From Anisodus tanguticus (taxonomy: Eukaryota > Streptophyta > Magnoliopsida > Solanales > Solanaceae), in NCBI GenBank assembly GCA_034509755.1, contig CM067544.1:17789001-17853000 (forward strand): 64,000 bases of DNA. Reading direction: 5' to 3'. The notes beneath the pieces are model-generated. The model was given only the letters and a program-made list of their open reading frames with translations. It was not told where the DNA came from and did no database searches. Within the stretch, counting starts at the first letter, position 1; every line of letters begins with the position of its first letter. Position numbers and translations under genes: made by a program. This document shows positions 1 to 12,200 of the stretch, in pieces.

Positions 1-183
1 ATTGGTTCGATCTTTGACACAAATGGTTGGGTTATCCTTCAACACAAGTAACAAAGTCTATTACCGCATTAGGCTTAAAAGAGAATGGTGATTGATTAGA
101 TAGAGAATGTGATGTATGTCAACGAGCAAAACAAACGAGAAGTGTTTTTCCTTTAAGTAAGAATATTGCTTCGGATACTTTTG

Positions 184-890
184 AGATGATCCATTGCGAT
201 TTATGGGGATCATATAGGACCCTTCCTCTTGTGTTCCTTCATATATTTTGACTATTGTGGATGATCGTTCACGAGTCGTGTGGATCTTTTTCTTAGTTGA
301 TAAGAAAGAAGTGTCCCAAACCTTGAAGAATTTCTTCGCTCTTGTGGAGAGGCAGTTCGAAAAAAGAGTGAAGATAGTTAGAAGTGATAACATAATTGAG
401 TTCACGTGTATGGAGACTTACTTCTTAGAACATGAAATTTTTTTCCAAACTTCTTGCACAGGAACGCCGCATCAGAATGAAAGAGTTGAAAAAACACTGT
501 CACATTCTTAATGTGGCACGAACATTAAGATGTCAGGGTCATCTCCCAATTAAATTATGGGGAGAATGCGTTTTGACTGCGGGATACTTGATCAATAGAA
601 CACCATTTTTGGTTTTGAATGGGAAAACTCCCTATGAAATTTTACATAGAAAGGCACCTCATTATGATCACTTAAGGATGCTAGGGTCACTGTGCTATGC
701 ACACACGAAGGGAAGAACAACAGACAAGTTTGAGAGTCGGAGTCATAGGTGTGTCTTCTTGGGATACCCCTACAGACAGAAATGTTGGAGATTATATGAC
801 TTAGAAAATGATGAATATTTAGTCTCAAGAGATGTGGACTTCTATGAGACTACGTTCTCTTTTGCCGTAGGAACATGTAACTTGGTTGAC
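184..890 (+). pseudogene. copia integrase remnant
   Basis: The reading begins around IHCDLWG and contains IVDDRSR and VRSDN (two acidic residues of the integrase triad), then PHQNERVEK with the glutamate. It continues into the typical copia stretch LINRTP, YEILHRKAPHYDHLR and FLGYP. A frameshift near 430-510 splits it into two frames (248-511 and 432-989). Family knowledge: this is the rve core plus the C-terminal region of copia pol. It is non-functional because of the frameshift and loss of upstream pol. Confidence 0.8.
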
Positions 891-1329
891 AATATAGAAC
901 TGATCCCGGATGAAACAAAGGAAGAAAGGAATCAACACGATTTTGAAGAAGAACAGACAAAGAATGTAAGTATGACAAAGCTTAAATAGAAGAAATTCGA
1001 ACACCGAATACAGAACCGACGGATCAACCAGAATTAGACCGGACAAATGCTAGTCTAAATAATGAAAACGCGGAAGAAATACTAACGGAAGGTACCCGGG
1101 CCAATGAATAGCCACTGAAGGAACAATTAGGTGGGATAAACGTCAGAAGCATGACTCGGTTTGATTGTGTGACTACGTTACTGAAACATTTCAGAAAGAA
1201 AGTCCATTGACGAGTTCGCCCGATCCTCAATAACCCTCAGGTGCGCCTTATCCTTTAGCTCACTATATATCATGTGATAATTTTTCCTCGCAACACCAAA
1301 GATTCTTTGCAACAGTTACCACATAAATT

Positions 1330-2130
1330 GAACCAAAATCCTTCTCGGAGGCCATGAAAAAGAAATATTGGAGGAAATCCATACAACAAGAAATTCAAGC
1401 ATTGGAGGACAATGGCACATGGACATTGAAAACATTACCGTCAAATAAGAAAATACTCGGATGTAGATGAGTGTACAAGATCAAATACAACTCGGACGAC
1501 ATAATTGAATGATATAAAGCTCGGTTGGTCATCTACGGTAATAAACATGAGGAAGGTATTGACTACAATGAAATATCTGCTCGGTTGCGAATGTAGTGAT
1601 CGTTCAGACCTTGTTGGCGGTATCGGCCGCTCGAAATTGGAAGTTACATCAGATGGATATTCATAATGCCTTCTTGCACGGTGACCTGGTGGAAGAAGTT
1701 TATATGAAATTACCATCGGAATTTCGTGTGTCTGGTCTGGAGCAAGTATGTCGATTCCAAATTTTTTTGTATGGGATAAAACAAGCCCCACGGTGCTGGT
1801 TTGCCAACTTATCAAGTCTTGATGGAATATGGGTTCAAACAATCATACTCCGATTATTCTCTCTTTACAATGTACCGGGAAAGTATACAACTTAACGTCT
1901 TAGTTTATGTGGATGACTTAATTATCTTCAGAAAAGACTATAGTGTCATTGCACGGTTCAAAGACTATTTTTGAGTCTGTTTTCACATGAAGGATTTTGA
2001 TCATCTGAAGTATTTTTGGGGGGTTGAAGTTGCGGGCAGACCAACCGAATTATTCTTTTGTCAATGAAAATATGCCTTAGATATAATCTCTGAGTCCAGA
2101 CTACTGGGAGCAAAACCGATTAATACTCCC
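1330..2130 (+). pseudogene. copia reverse transcriptase remnant
   Basis: The frame 1596-1895 reads HQMDIHNAFLHGDL and LYGIKQAPRCW, hallmarks of copia RT. The catalytic motif VYVDDLIIF follows at about 1900-1926 in another frame. In-frame stops and shifts occur before 1596 and around 1870-1980. The RT is not translatable as one protein. Confidence 0.8.
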
Positions 2131-2840
2131 ATGAAACAGAATCACAATTTGGCGTTGGCCAAAGGGCCTAATTTGGAAGATATGGAATCATACCAATGTT
2201 TGATCGGTAGATTGATATACCTCAATTTCACGCGACTGGAGTTGTCCTATTGTGTGCATCCTCTGTCTCAATTCATGCACCAACCGAAGGAAACACACAT
2301 GAGAGTCGCTCTCCGGGTAGTAAGATACTTGAAGAAGAACCTTGGGCAAAAAATTGTGTTAAAGAAGAATTGTGATCTCCGGTTGTATGGGTGGTGTGAC
2401 GCGGACTGGGCTGGGTGTCCATTGACCCGAAAATCACTCACCGGATGGTTTATCTCCCTAGCATATTCACCGGTATCATGGAAAACCAAGAAGCAGAACA
2501 TTGTCTCTCGTTCGTCAGCAGAGGCGAAATATCGTTCAATGGCAATGACGGTCTGTGAATAAAATAATTGAAGGAAATCCTCCATATCGTGGGCGTTGAA
2601 CATAAATCTCCGGTGAAAATGTATTGTGATAGTTAAGCGGCGTTGTATATTGAACCAAATCCGATGTTTCATGAACGGACTAAACATATTGAGATTAACT
2701 GTCATTATGTCCGGAACACACTCCAATCTGGCATAATACTTCCGAACTATGTTTCAACCAACGAGCAATTCTCCGATGTGTTTACAAAGACTTTGGGAAA
2801 ATTACAACATGAATATTTACTTAGCAAGTTGGGTATTTGA
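2131..2840 (+). pseudogene. copia RNase H remnant
   Basis: Frame 2131-2562 contains the copia RNase H signature CDADWAGCPLTRKSLTGW and SRSSAEAKYRSMA. Frame 2643-2840 contains RTKHIEINCHYVR and the C-terminal DVFTKTL of copia pol. A stop at about 2560 and a frame change separate them. This marks the end of pol, just upstream of the polypurine tract. Confidence 0.82.
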
Positions 2841-2869
2841 AATCCCCATGCTCCAACTTGAGGGGGTAT

Positions 2870-3106
2870 TGACGAACCCGAATTAGAAAATTAGAAAACC
2901 TAGTCTAACCCTAATAGGTTTATGGTAGAATTCTATTCTAAGTCTAATAGTTTATTTTTAGTTAATTGTAATTATAGTAGTTTTATTAGAATAGGGTTTC
3001 CTTGTTAGACTAGGGAAAGGAAGAATTTACGATGAATGAAAAACAAGAAAGAATTCTTCCATTATTCTTCTTCTCTGTAAATTTCCGATCGCTCTTGATT
3101 TTAACA
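2870..3106 (+). repeat. 3' LTR of the left-edge copia element
   Basis: Starts TGACGAACCC directly after the purine-rich GAGGGGGTAT and ends TTTTAACA, giving a TG...CA LTR of about 237 bp. No 5' LTR is in the window to compare with, so the exact ends are inferred from the TG/CA rule. Confidence 0.65.
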
Positions 3107-3367
3107 GTGTTATATAAATTGAGACGTAAGGAATATATTTCAAAGTGTATTTATGAAATGTAGCTACAATTTGCGTATTTACAAGACATAGCTATAGTTT
3201 CTGTCTCAAGCTGATATTAGTTGTATCAACGAAAAAATAGTATTAGCGCATACAATTACGCGTGTGTATTACACATTTGTTACAAATTTCAAAATCTAAC
3301 TGCATTTCGTAATTTTTTTAAAAACTTATCATAAATACAGTCTAAATATTTGCCACGTAGCATAATT

Positions 3368-4423
3368 TGTTGGAAATTTACCTTTGGTGGGGAGGTTGCG
3401 TCCACCCATATTTAATGACTTAAACACTAGGGTTCCGCATATTGGAGGCTTTGTCTCTTCACACGTGTATAATCTACTAAGTGAGTAGATGATCGTAGGG
3501 CTAAGGATCATCAAATTTCATTAAGAAATGAAAGAGATATTGGTTCACGAAGTAAGATGTTTGAGATATGGAAATATGGTGTGGGACAAATCTACCACAT
3601 CGGTGGAAAAAGGAAGAATTGTTCTCTTTATAAGCCTAAAAATGGATAAGGTTTGGGACCCCAAGGAGTAACCTATGTGTTTGAAGGAGGGAGGACCTAG
3701 GTGTGCTTGAGTTCGAGGCTAGTCCCGCACGCGCGCGCCCTCCCGTCCAGTCCGTCCGGTCCAGGCTCGGGTCTCGGGTCGTGGGATTCTTCTAACATTA
3801 TCTTTTGGACCCCAAACTGTTTAGTATTTACAGTTTAGTCCCTAAAGTTTCAGGAAGCAGCCAGAAAGGCAACAGTTATGGCATTAAACTTCTGAAACGT
3901 TTTGCACTTACTACAAAGGCCATGAATATCCATGATTACACCTCTCTTAATCACCCTCTTAATCACATCTCCTCCTCGAAAAATACTATATAAACTTCTG
4001 AAACAGATTTGAGGTAGAAGAATAGAGAGGACGAAAAAAACAAGAGAAAACAGTTCCATAAGTGAGCACAACAGCAACTCTTCCTTCTTTTTTCTTCTAA
4101 ATCAGCAAGTCGTTTCGTGTTCGTTTTCTTCGTCAGAATCAACCTATTTGATTTGTAGTGTTGATTAGTCGTTATTTTATCTTGGGAGACTATGCCCGCT
4201 AACGTAAAATCATATATACGGGGCAATCTTTTCTTAAAGATAGAGAGTCATCTCTCGACTCAGCCACAATTGTAACAATTCAGATTTAGTATTTCTTGAT
4301 TTCAGGTTATCAAGATTCAAGACTTAACAAGCTTGCGACAGTTCTGAATATTGGCTATTTGTTTATTCTTTTGAACTTTGTAATAGTTATTTACTATTCC
4401 CGTACTGCAATTTATATCCAACA
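3368..4423 (+). mobile_element. Solo LTR A (copia-type), TSD TAATT
   Basis: A 1056-bp segment begins TGTTGGAAATTT and ends ATATCCAACA. It is flanked by TAATT on both sides (3363-3367 and 4424-4428), a perfect 5-bp target duplication. It has no coding content or internal domain, so it is a solo LTR left by LTR-LTR recombination. It contains CCACATCGG and a TTCTCTTTATAAGCC promoter-like TATA region near 3624-3640. A second member of the family in the opposite orientation lies at 61860-63172. It sits in the first promoter unit of PMP22, about 200 bp before exon 1a. Confidence 0.88.
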
Positions 4424-4621
4424 TAATTATCCCCGAGCATATTACTTAAATCCAAATTGAAATTACATGATCCAAGTAGGTCCCACATGTTATAACAAAC
4501 TATTTCCTCCCACTAGTCAGATATTTAGACTGAAATTCTAAGAAGAGTAAACAAAAAAGATCAATTCTTTCTTCCTCCCATAGTTGATGAATTGAACAAG
4601 AACATCAAAAAAGAAAAAGAA

Positions 4622-4693
4622 ATGGGGTCGATTGCGAGAAAGGGGTTGCAAAAATACTTGATACAACTTCAACAACACCCTTTAAGAACAAAG
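4622..4693 (+). CDS. PMP22: PMP22 alternative first exon 1a
   Basis: Open 24-codon exon (MGSIARKGLQKYL, then [10 protein letters not shown]) followed by a GT donor at 4694. It is the N-terminus of the peroxisomal membrane protein PMP22 and differs from exon 1c (6266-6337) at only a few residues (R/K at position 6, L/W at 9). Splicing from here to exon 2 at 8325 keeps the frame (phase 0). It is the most distal of the three copies and has a solo LTR about 200 bp upstream. Whether it is used cannot be told from sequence. Confidence 0.75.
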
Positions 4694-5521
4694 GTTTCAC
4701 TTTTTTTTTTTCATTTTCTACGTTCTTTTTGACTAATCTTTCTTTATAAGCTTTAATTTTGTCTAAATTCTGAAGTGGGTTTTGATTATTTCGTGCTTCT
4801 TATTCAATTCATGATGTCGATAATTTGAGAAATAACATAAATACCTATAGTTTAGAGCGTAATTATGAAACGTAACTACGATTTACTTATTTATGAAACG
4901 TAGTTACAGTTGATGTAGTAAGTTGGATCCGATCCCTCAAAAAATCATGAATTAAATCTGACGCCTTAACCAGTGCACAACTCATTTTCTTTTTATCATG
5001 GTTCCTTAAGATGATATTATATATATTTTAAAAATTATATACAATATACCGAGTTTAGTCGAGTGATCATGAATTCACGTGACCAATTTTTACACTTAAA
5101 TTTGCCACTTGGTACACATGTGTATTGCGTATTTGCTACAAAACCCAAAATATAATTACATTTCGTTATTTTTTAAAACTTGTATCATAAGTCTAAATAT
5201 TTGTCACGTGGCATCCCCGAGCATATTTCTTGAATCCAAAATTGAAATTACATGGTTTAAATGGGTCCCACATACTATACCAAACTATACGCCCCTTTAG
5301 ATATTTAGATATTGTTATGTCCATAATGCGAAAGAGTTGTGTGGTGATCGGTGATCCTGCCCCTTCCTAATTCTTGAGATGCATTTTTAGTAGGGGATTT
5401 ATTAGAAAGTGGTTTCTTAAATAGTAGACGGGTGTTTGGATTGATTTTTTAAAAATAAATTATAATCAAAAATATTTTTCTTCCAATAGTTGATGAACTG
5501 AAAAGAACAGCAAAAACAAAA

Positions 5522-5592
5522 ATGGGTCAATTGCAAAAAAGGGATTGCAGAAATACTTGATACAACTTCAACAACGCCCTTTAAGAACAAAG
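5522..5592 (+). pseudogene. PMP22 first-exon copy 1b, frameshifted
   Basis: Aligns to exons 1a and 1c over its whole length and keeps the AAGAACAAAG|GT donor, but is 71 rather than 72 nt. One G is missing after ATGGG, so the frame shifts at codon 2 and stops at the thirteenth codon. The distal part still encodes QLQQ-PLRTK in a shifted frame. It is a dead copy unless translation begins elsewhere. Confidence 0.8.
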
Positions 5593-6265
5593 GTCTCACC
5601 TCACCTTTTCCCTTACTTTCTACATTTTCTTGACTAATCTTTCTCTATGCTTAATTTATCTGATTTGTGAAGTGGGTTTTGATTATTTCGAGCTATTAGT
5701 TCACTTTATGATGTGGGTGATTTGAGAAAATTTCATATATAGCTGTAGTTTAGAGTATACTAACTAAACTTCGCTACTATTATTTATGTATTTACTAAAT
5801 GTAACTACAATTATTGTATCAGATAAAAGAGTTATATCAATGGGTATTAATTTCGCTGTATTAGGTGGATGTTAGACGGGTATTAACTCTATCACTGCAT
5901 GCATACTGTATTAGCTGAAATCACAAAAGTATTGTATAACGCATTTTATACCAGCGCATAAATTACAAGTGTGTATTACGTATTTATTACAAAACACAAA
6001 ATATAAATACATTTAATTATTTTTAAAACTATAATTGAATCATTAATACAATCTAAATATTTGTCACTTGATATAATTTCCCCAAGAATGTTACTTAAAT
6101 CCAAATTGAAATTACATGGTCAAAATGGGTCCCACATACTATAACAAACTATTAGTCCCACTAGTCAGATATTTAGACTGAAATTCTAAGAAGAGTAAAC
6201 AAAAAAGATCAAATTTTTCTTGTTCCCATAGTTGATGAACTGAACAAGAACATCAAAAAAGAAAA

Positions 6266-9200
6266 ATGGGATCAATTGCTAAAAAGGGATGGCAAAAATA
6301 CTTGATACAACTTCAACAACACCCTTTAAGAACAAAGGTCTCATCTTTTTCTCACTTTCTTACATTTCTTTTTACCAATCTTTCTTTAAATGTTTAATTT
6401 TTATCTCATTTGCGAAGTGGTTTTTGATTATTTCGAGGTATTTGTTCACTTTATGATGTGGGTGATTTTCAAGAACTGAGAGTTTCAGTTTTCCCCTCTG
6501 CCCTAGTTTTTTACTCCCTTTGTCCCAATTTGTTTGACATTTTTCACTCTTCGAGAGTTAAATTTTTTAATTTTGATCATGTGTTTGAACATAGAATCTT
6601 TAAATATTTTAAAATAAAATTTTCATATTCAGAAACTATGTAAAAAATACTATAAGTCACCATAATTAATAGTTTAAAATATTTAAAAGACATATGAAAA
6701 AATTACGGTGAAAGAACAACTCATTTGATTCTCGAAAAACGAAAAGTATCAAACGAATTGGGACAGAGGGAGTAGTACTTATTTTAAGAACCTAGGTGTG
6801 GGGTGGGATGGGGGGTGGGCAGTGATGAATCCAGAATTTTTACTTAAGGGGTTCGGAAAAAATAACAAAAGCTAAACATAAAAAATAATGTTGCCGATGA
6901 GAATCAAACTTAGGATGTTAGAGACAATTTTAAACGCTCTAGACCACTTGAGCTAACCTATTGTATTTGTTCGGTATTCAAAAGTTAATATATGTACATA
7001 AACACAGAAAATTTACCATATATATACTGTGTAATTTTTTGCTGAGGGTGTTCGGATAAACACCCTCCCCACCACCTAAATCCTCCTGGGGATGGTGGGG
7101 TAGGTGGTTGTGTGGTGTGGGGTAGGTGGGGTAGGTGGGGTAGGGGCGGGATGGGGGTGGTGGGGTAGGTGGGTAAGGACGGGATGGGGGTGCTGTGGGT
7201 TGGGTGGGGGTAGGGTAAGAGGGCAGGGTAGAGGCTAATATTCTTCAAGATATTTAGTGCCACCAAACAAGAGAAAATAGGAAAACATTTTCCGTCATAC
7301 CAAACACTCCCTAAGTCCTGTTTCCTGATTCGATGTTGTGGGTTTTAACTCGACTTATATGGGCTTTGCACATCATAGTCAGTTTCAAGTTTGGATAAAA
7401 AGAGTTGCCAGGTTGACAAACTAGCTTAAAGATAGTTTGACTGTAATGGCATCTTGGGACCTGGGATTTTAGTTTATGGGGTCTAGATCATAATTATTTT
7501 TTATTGGGTTCTGAATAGATTATTTATACATATCGAATGAACTTTTTAATACCAATATAGAGTTTGAGCCAAAGCTATTGAGTTCTGCCAAACCCTTAGG
7601 TAAAGCGGTGGTTCCGCCCTTGATGGCACCTAAGGGTGTGGCCTAACAGTTAATGAAGTTGGATTGGTTCATGGTAAATCACAGCTCAAATCTTAGCAGA
7701 GACAAAAAGATTGGTGATTTCATTCTGTTAGTCTAAATCTTGGTGGACAGAGTTGTGTGATATGTGTATTGATGAGGAAGTGGCAAGTACCCATGGATTA
7801 GTTGAGGCGCGTGTAAGTTGGTCTGGATGCCACATTTATAAAATATAAATAGTTTAACTAGTAGTCAAAGAAGTTGGAATGGTTTATGGTAAACCACAGT
7901 TCAAATCCTATCAAAGACAAAAAGATGGGTATTTTCGTTCTATTGGTCTAAATTTTGATGGAATAGTTCCCTGTTATGTTTACTGATGAGGAAGTGGCAA
8001 GTACCCCATGGATTAGTTGAGGTGCGCATAAGTTGGTTTGAATGCCACCTTTATGAAAAAAATAGTTTAACTATGATGAATTCGAATACATTATATTGGC
8101 ATCCGGGTGTAATGAGTAAGAGGTTCATCACATCACCGCCTGTGTGTATGGGCTATTAATAGACCTGAACTGAACAGAATGAATATAGAAGATACATATA
8201 GTTGTCTTTAACTAGTTTGTATTAAGATGTAGTTGATCAAGTTGATGGGGTGTGGGTTGTGTTTAAGGTTTTAGCTCAATTTTGGTATTTTGTAGTTTCT
8301 AAAGTGTGCAATTTATAATTGCAGGCGATAACAGCGGCAGTTTTGTCAGCGGTCAGTGATATAGTGGCTCAGAGAATTACTGGCATTAAGAAACTTCAAA
8401 TCAGACGCCTTCTTCTGAAAGTGGTACAGTTTTCATAGCTTCCTTTTAAACATGCCCGTTTGCTTCTTTTTTCCCCTTTCCTTTGTGTGTGTGTTGTGGA
8501 GATCTGTAAGTTTTGCTGGTTTTGTCAAATGTTTTCAACTTTATTAACTTTCACTGCTGGAATTCGTAAGTATTAATAATATTTGCACCCATCGTAAATT
8601 ACAGTATGCACCGCAGTCTCCTTGTACGAGTGTATTATGGATGCAATGTATAATCTTGATGAATCTCAAGGAGTCTCTTTATACCAAAAGTTTCGTCACA
8701 TGATATTTAAACTACGCTTCTCATTGGTAAATGGGCAGTAATTAGATGGTCCTGCATCAGTTTAACATTTTCTTCTTATTCTGCTGCATCCTTTTGCTTG
8801 AAGCAAGGCAAAAACCTATAGGTAGAATACTTTTGTGACTCTGCACTGGTCTTATTCATGAGTTCTGGTTATTCTGATTCTTTTGCTTATGATTAACCTG
8901 ATTCGGTATCACAATATCCTAGTCCCTTGTGCTATAGTGAAGACATTATGAAGTAAAAGGCAGATACCCTAGTCCCTTTGTTCCTTTTCGTGAATACATC
9001 ATGAAGTGAAGGCAGACTAAGCAATCAATACATTCTTCACATGCTGTTAACCTTTAGGGTTATAACTTATAAATGCAAAACTAACACAGTACAAGAAGTG
9101 CAATTTTATTGATGTCGTGGGGGGGAAACACCGTCTACAAGAAGTATAGCAAAATGTAGAAAACCTGCACCATATGATTCTCTACGAAAAACACCCAGTC

Positions 9201-12200
9201 AATCTTCTAATAGGACTGTCATCAATGTTCATCTCATCATCTACTAAAATTTTCTGTAGACTGTTCTGAAATAATACACTAAGGAGAAAACTTCTACTAG
9301 GATATTTTGGCAGAATTGGATTGTAAAAGCTTGATGACTTCCTTTGCCACACTTAATATTGATGGTGTGAAGAATCCTTTGCCGTTGCTGAGAGTTCTAA
9401 TTTTCCCATATATTTGCGTAAACTGATGTTAAATTTCTCTTTTTTAAAAAAAAATAAAAATAAGAATCTCATTACTTTTGCAAATTAACTAAATGGTTTG
9501 AGTATGGGTGCATAGGATGTAACAGTTGTTTGTTGGGTATTTTCACTTTTCTTTTTCCGGATTGAGTGACCCTATTCTTATTCTGACCTGGTGCACAAGG
9601 CTTATCTTATGCATGGATTCTAGCTAGGTCTGCTCTATCAGCTTACCCTTGCCTAGAAGAGAGGTTATTCTGCCTCAAAATTGACATCCAATTGTCAAGA
9701 CGTAAAAAAGAAGTTGGGATCTTAAAACTAGCTTCGGGAACTTAATGGATTATCACCTCATTAAGGAAATTAGAAGGATAGGCAAAAGGATTAGGAAGCT
9801 GACGATGACATGAAAATGGTGTTGGAAAACGCTTACATATTTTTAGCCGCTCTGAAGTTCTGTCTTTCTTGTTTGGAGATAATGAAAAAGAACAAAATCA
9901 GCCAGTTAGCATATATTAGGACTTTCGACCTCCGAGGCTTAGTACAGTTGCAGTGCTATGACAAGACTTCTGAAATGTTGCTTATTATCAGAATCGTGTA
10001 TGCTTTGAATATATTCATTGCTTAACAGTTAACACATATAAGTTGCTATCTGGGATTGTCATTGAGTGCTAACATAACTATATGCAGCTTTTTGGCTTTG
10101 CCTATCTTGGACCATTTGGGCATTTTCTTCATTTATTGCTGGACAAACTTTTCAAAGGGAAGAAAGACACAACAACTGTTGCAAAAAAGGTAACCGAAAC
10201 CTTCTTCTTTGGATAATTTACAATAAGTATCCGGAAAAGAAGTTCCAGATTCATCTTGTACTTACTAGCTCTTATCGACATCCTTTTGTGTGACAAACTG
10301 ACAATTACCCTTCACTCTTTTTCTTTCCTACTAAAAGATTATTTTTTGTTTTGATCAATAATAATTAAACTCCTTCGATATATTACCATTTTGGTCAAAC
10401 AGTACTTCCACTTGGAGAAAATATGCAATGACCAGATTAGTTCATTTCAATTGTTTCAAGTTTGCATTTTAATTGTTTCAGGTGGTGCTGGAACAAGTGA
10501 CATCATCGCCTTGGAATAATTTGCTTTTCATGGTTTACTATGGGTTAGTTATTGAAAGTGAGTTTTAGATCAAGCTACTGTTAGTGTCAATCTAGTATCA
10601 TCAATGATGAAATGAATTGAGCACAATAATATAATAATAACTCAAAATAACTTGAAATCAACAACAATGAATTCAGCAAATTGAAAACACATACTAATTT
10701 GGTGTCGATAGAGGCATGCTTGATGCAGTGTCCTAAGACAAAAATTCGCCCCCACTTGTGTTGCAGTTTTACGGACGTCTGTCTAGAGGATACAACTATC
10801 TAAGTGAGAGTTCTAGCACAAGAACTTCACTTCTGGCGAATTTAGTATATGTGTTCTTCAGAAACTTGTTTTGAAGAAGAAGAAGTAGAAGCCACAATCT
10901 CAAATCATTAATTGTGAAAAAACTGATTGATTGTAGTTAGTTCTGTCTTGTTGTATATGCTTCCAACCAAGTGATCAACATTCTTTATATAGAGTAGCAT
11001 ATGAACAGTTACAGTCATTCATACCAAAGGTTGTAATTGTTCTGAAAAGTTGCAACCTTTGATTCGAATTTTCTGTTCGTTGATCACTTTATTTCTTCTT
11101 AATTCCATACAAGTTCCAACAATACCCCACATTTTCTATTCAAACATACAATACCCCACATTTGGATAGAAAATAAGATAATAAGGAACTTTTCGTTATT
11201 TCTGAACAACGCGATATGACATGCATCGGAAAAGGTGTCTTTTGGACTTGAACCGTTCGTAGTGAATACCTATCGGATCTACTTTGTGAAATAGTGAACG
11301 AAAATCTTGAACTATTCACGTTTTGTAGTAAATCAAGACAACAAGTATCACACATATCATATCAACATATTTCAATTCTTACGGTTATGTTCATTTCGGT
11401 CGTGAACAACTCCTTCTTCGTGAGATTTTCTAGAGAACGTAGCCATATCGGTTCTCCCAGATACGACCCCACATCAATCTCATATAGGTAATACCAAACA
11501 AGAATAGTCCGTACTATCCCACCATAGGCTTTTAGTATTATTAAGAATAAGATTCAGCCCTTAAAACATCAACGGATTAACACACTTAGTACACCATAGG
11601 AATGAGCATATGTGTGTTTTATGCTCCTTGAGTCTTCCCCAACTAGTTTTCCTATTGAACCTAAACCATGGGATCTCCAATTATGATAGGTTAGGTTTCC
11701 GCCAGTTAACAACTCATTGTGTTGGCTTTAAGCCCATTCCCCTCGATGTAAATACGACTTGCCCTCTGTTAAGGCCTTTTGTCAAAGGATCCGCTATATT
11801 GTCCTTTGATCTCACATAATCAATGGAAATAATTCCATTCTTCAGCAAGCTTCGTATTGTATTATGACGTCGCCTTATATGTCTCGACTTGCCATTGTAT
11901 ATCTGATTCTTTGCCCTCGTTAGGGCAACCATACTATCACAATGTATGCAAATGGCTGTCATAGGCTTTGTCCACAACGGAATACCTTTTAGGAAGTTTC
12001 TGAGCCATTCTGCCTCTTCGGCAGCTTTGTCTAAGGCTACAAACTCTGCTTCCATAGTTGATTGCGTATTTAGCGTTTGCTTTGATGATTTCCAAGATAC
12101 CGACGCTCCACCAAGTGTAAATACATAACCACTTGTGGACTTACTTTCCGACTGGTTGGAAATCCAATTAGCATCACAATATCCTTCTAACACATGAGGA

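Larger units (their letters stand above)
1..3106 (+). mobile_element. Ty1/copia LTR retrotransposon, 3' part, decayed
   Basis: Integrase, reverse transcriptase and RNase H remnants follow one another on the + strand in copia order, ending in a polypurine tract (CTTGAGGGGGTAT, near 2858-2869) and a terminal repeat. The 5' LTR, gag and protease lie outside the window. Several frameshifts and stops break the reading frame, so this is an old copy. The 5-bp target duplication cannot be checked because the left end is missing; the 5 bases after the LTR are GTGTT. Confidence 0.85.
3118..6468 (+). repeat. Tandem triplication of the PMP22 promoter / exon 1 / intron-1 start
   Basis: Three diverged head-to-tail units are visible: about 3118-4830 (with a solo LTR inserted), 4831-5722 and 5723-6468. 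Each runs through a TATTTGTCACGTGG-like stretch, AAATTGAAATTACATG, a GGTCCCACAT block, a TAGTTGATGAA 5'-UTR block, a first exon ending AAGAACAAAG|GT, and an intron start with TGAAGTGGGTTTTGATTATTT. Similarity stops near 6468. Boundaries were placed by eye and may be off by tens of bases. The result is up to three possible first exons for one gene. Confidence 0.8.

Noticed and set aside
6985..7266. Proline/threonine-rich reverse-strand ORF
   Set aside because: It is the complement of the GGGGTAGGTGGG simple repeat in PMP22 intron 1 and has no domain.
9810..10025. 71-codon ORF in PMP22 intron 2
   Set aside because: No recognisable domain, and it lies in an intron flanked by well-supported PMP22 exons.
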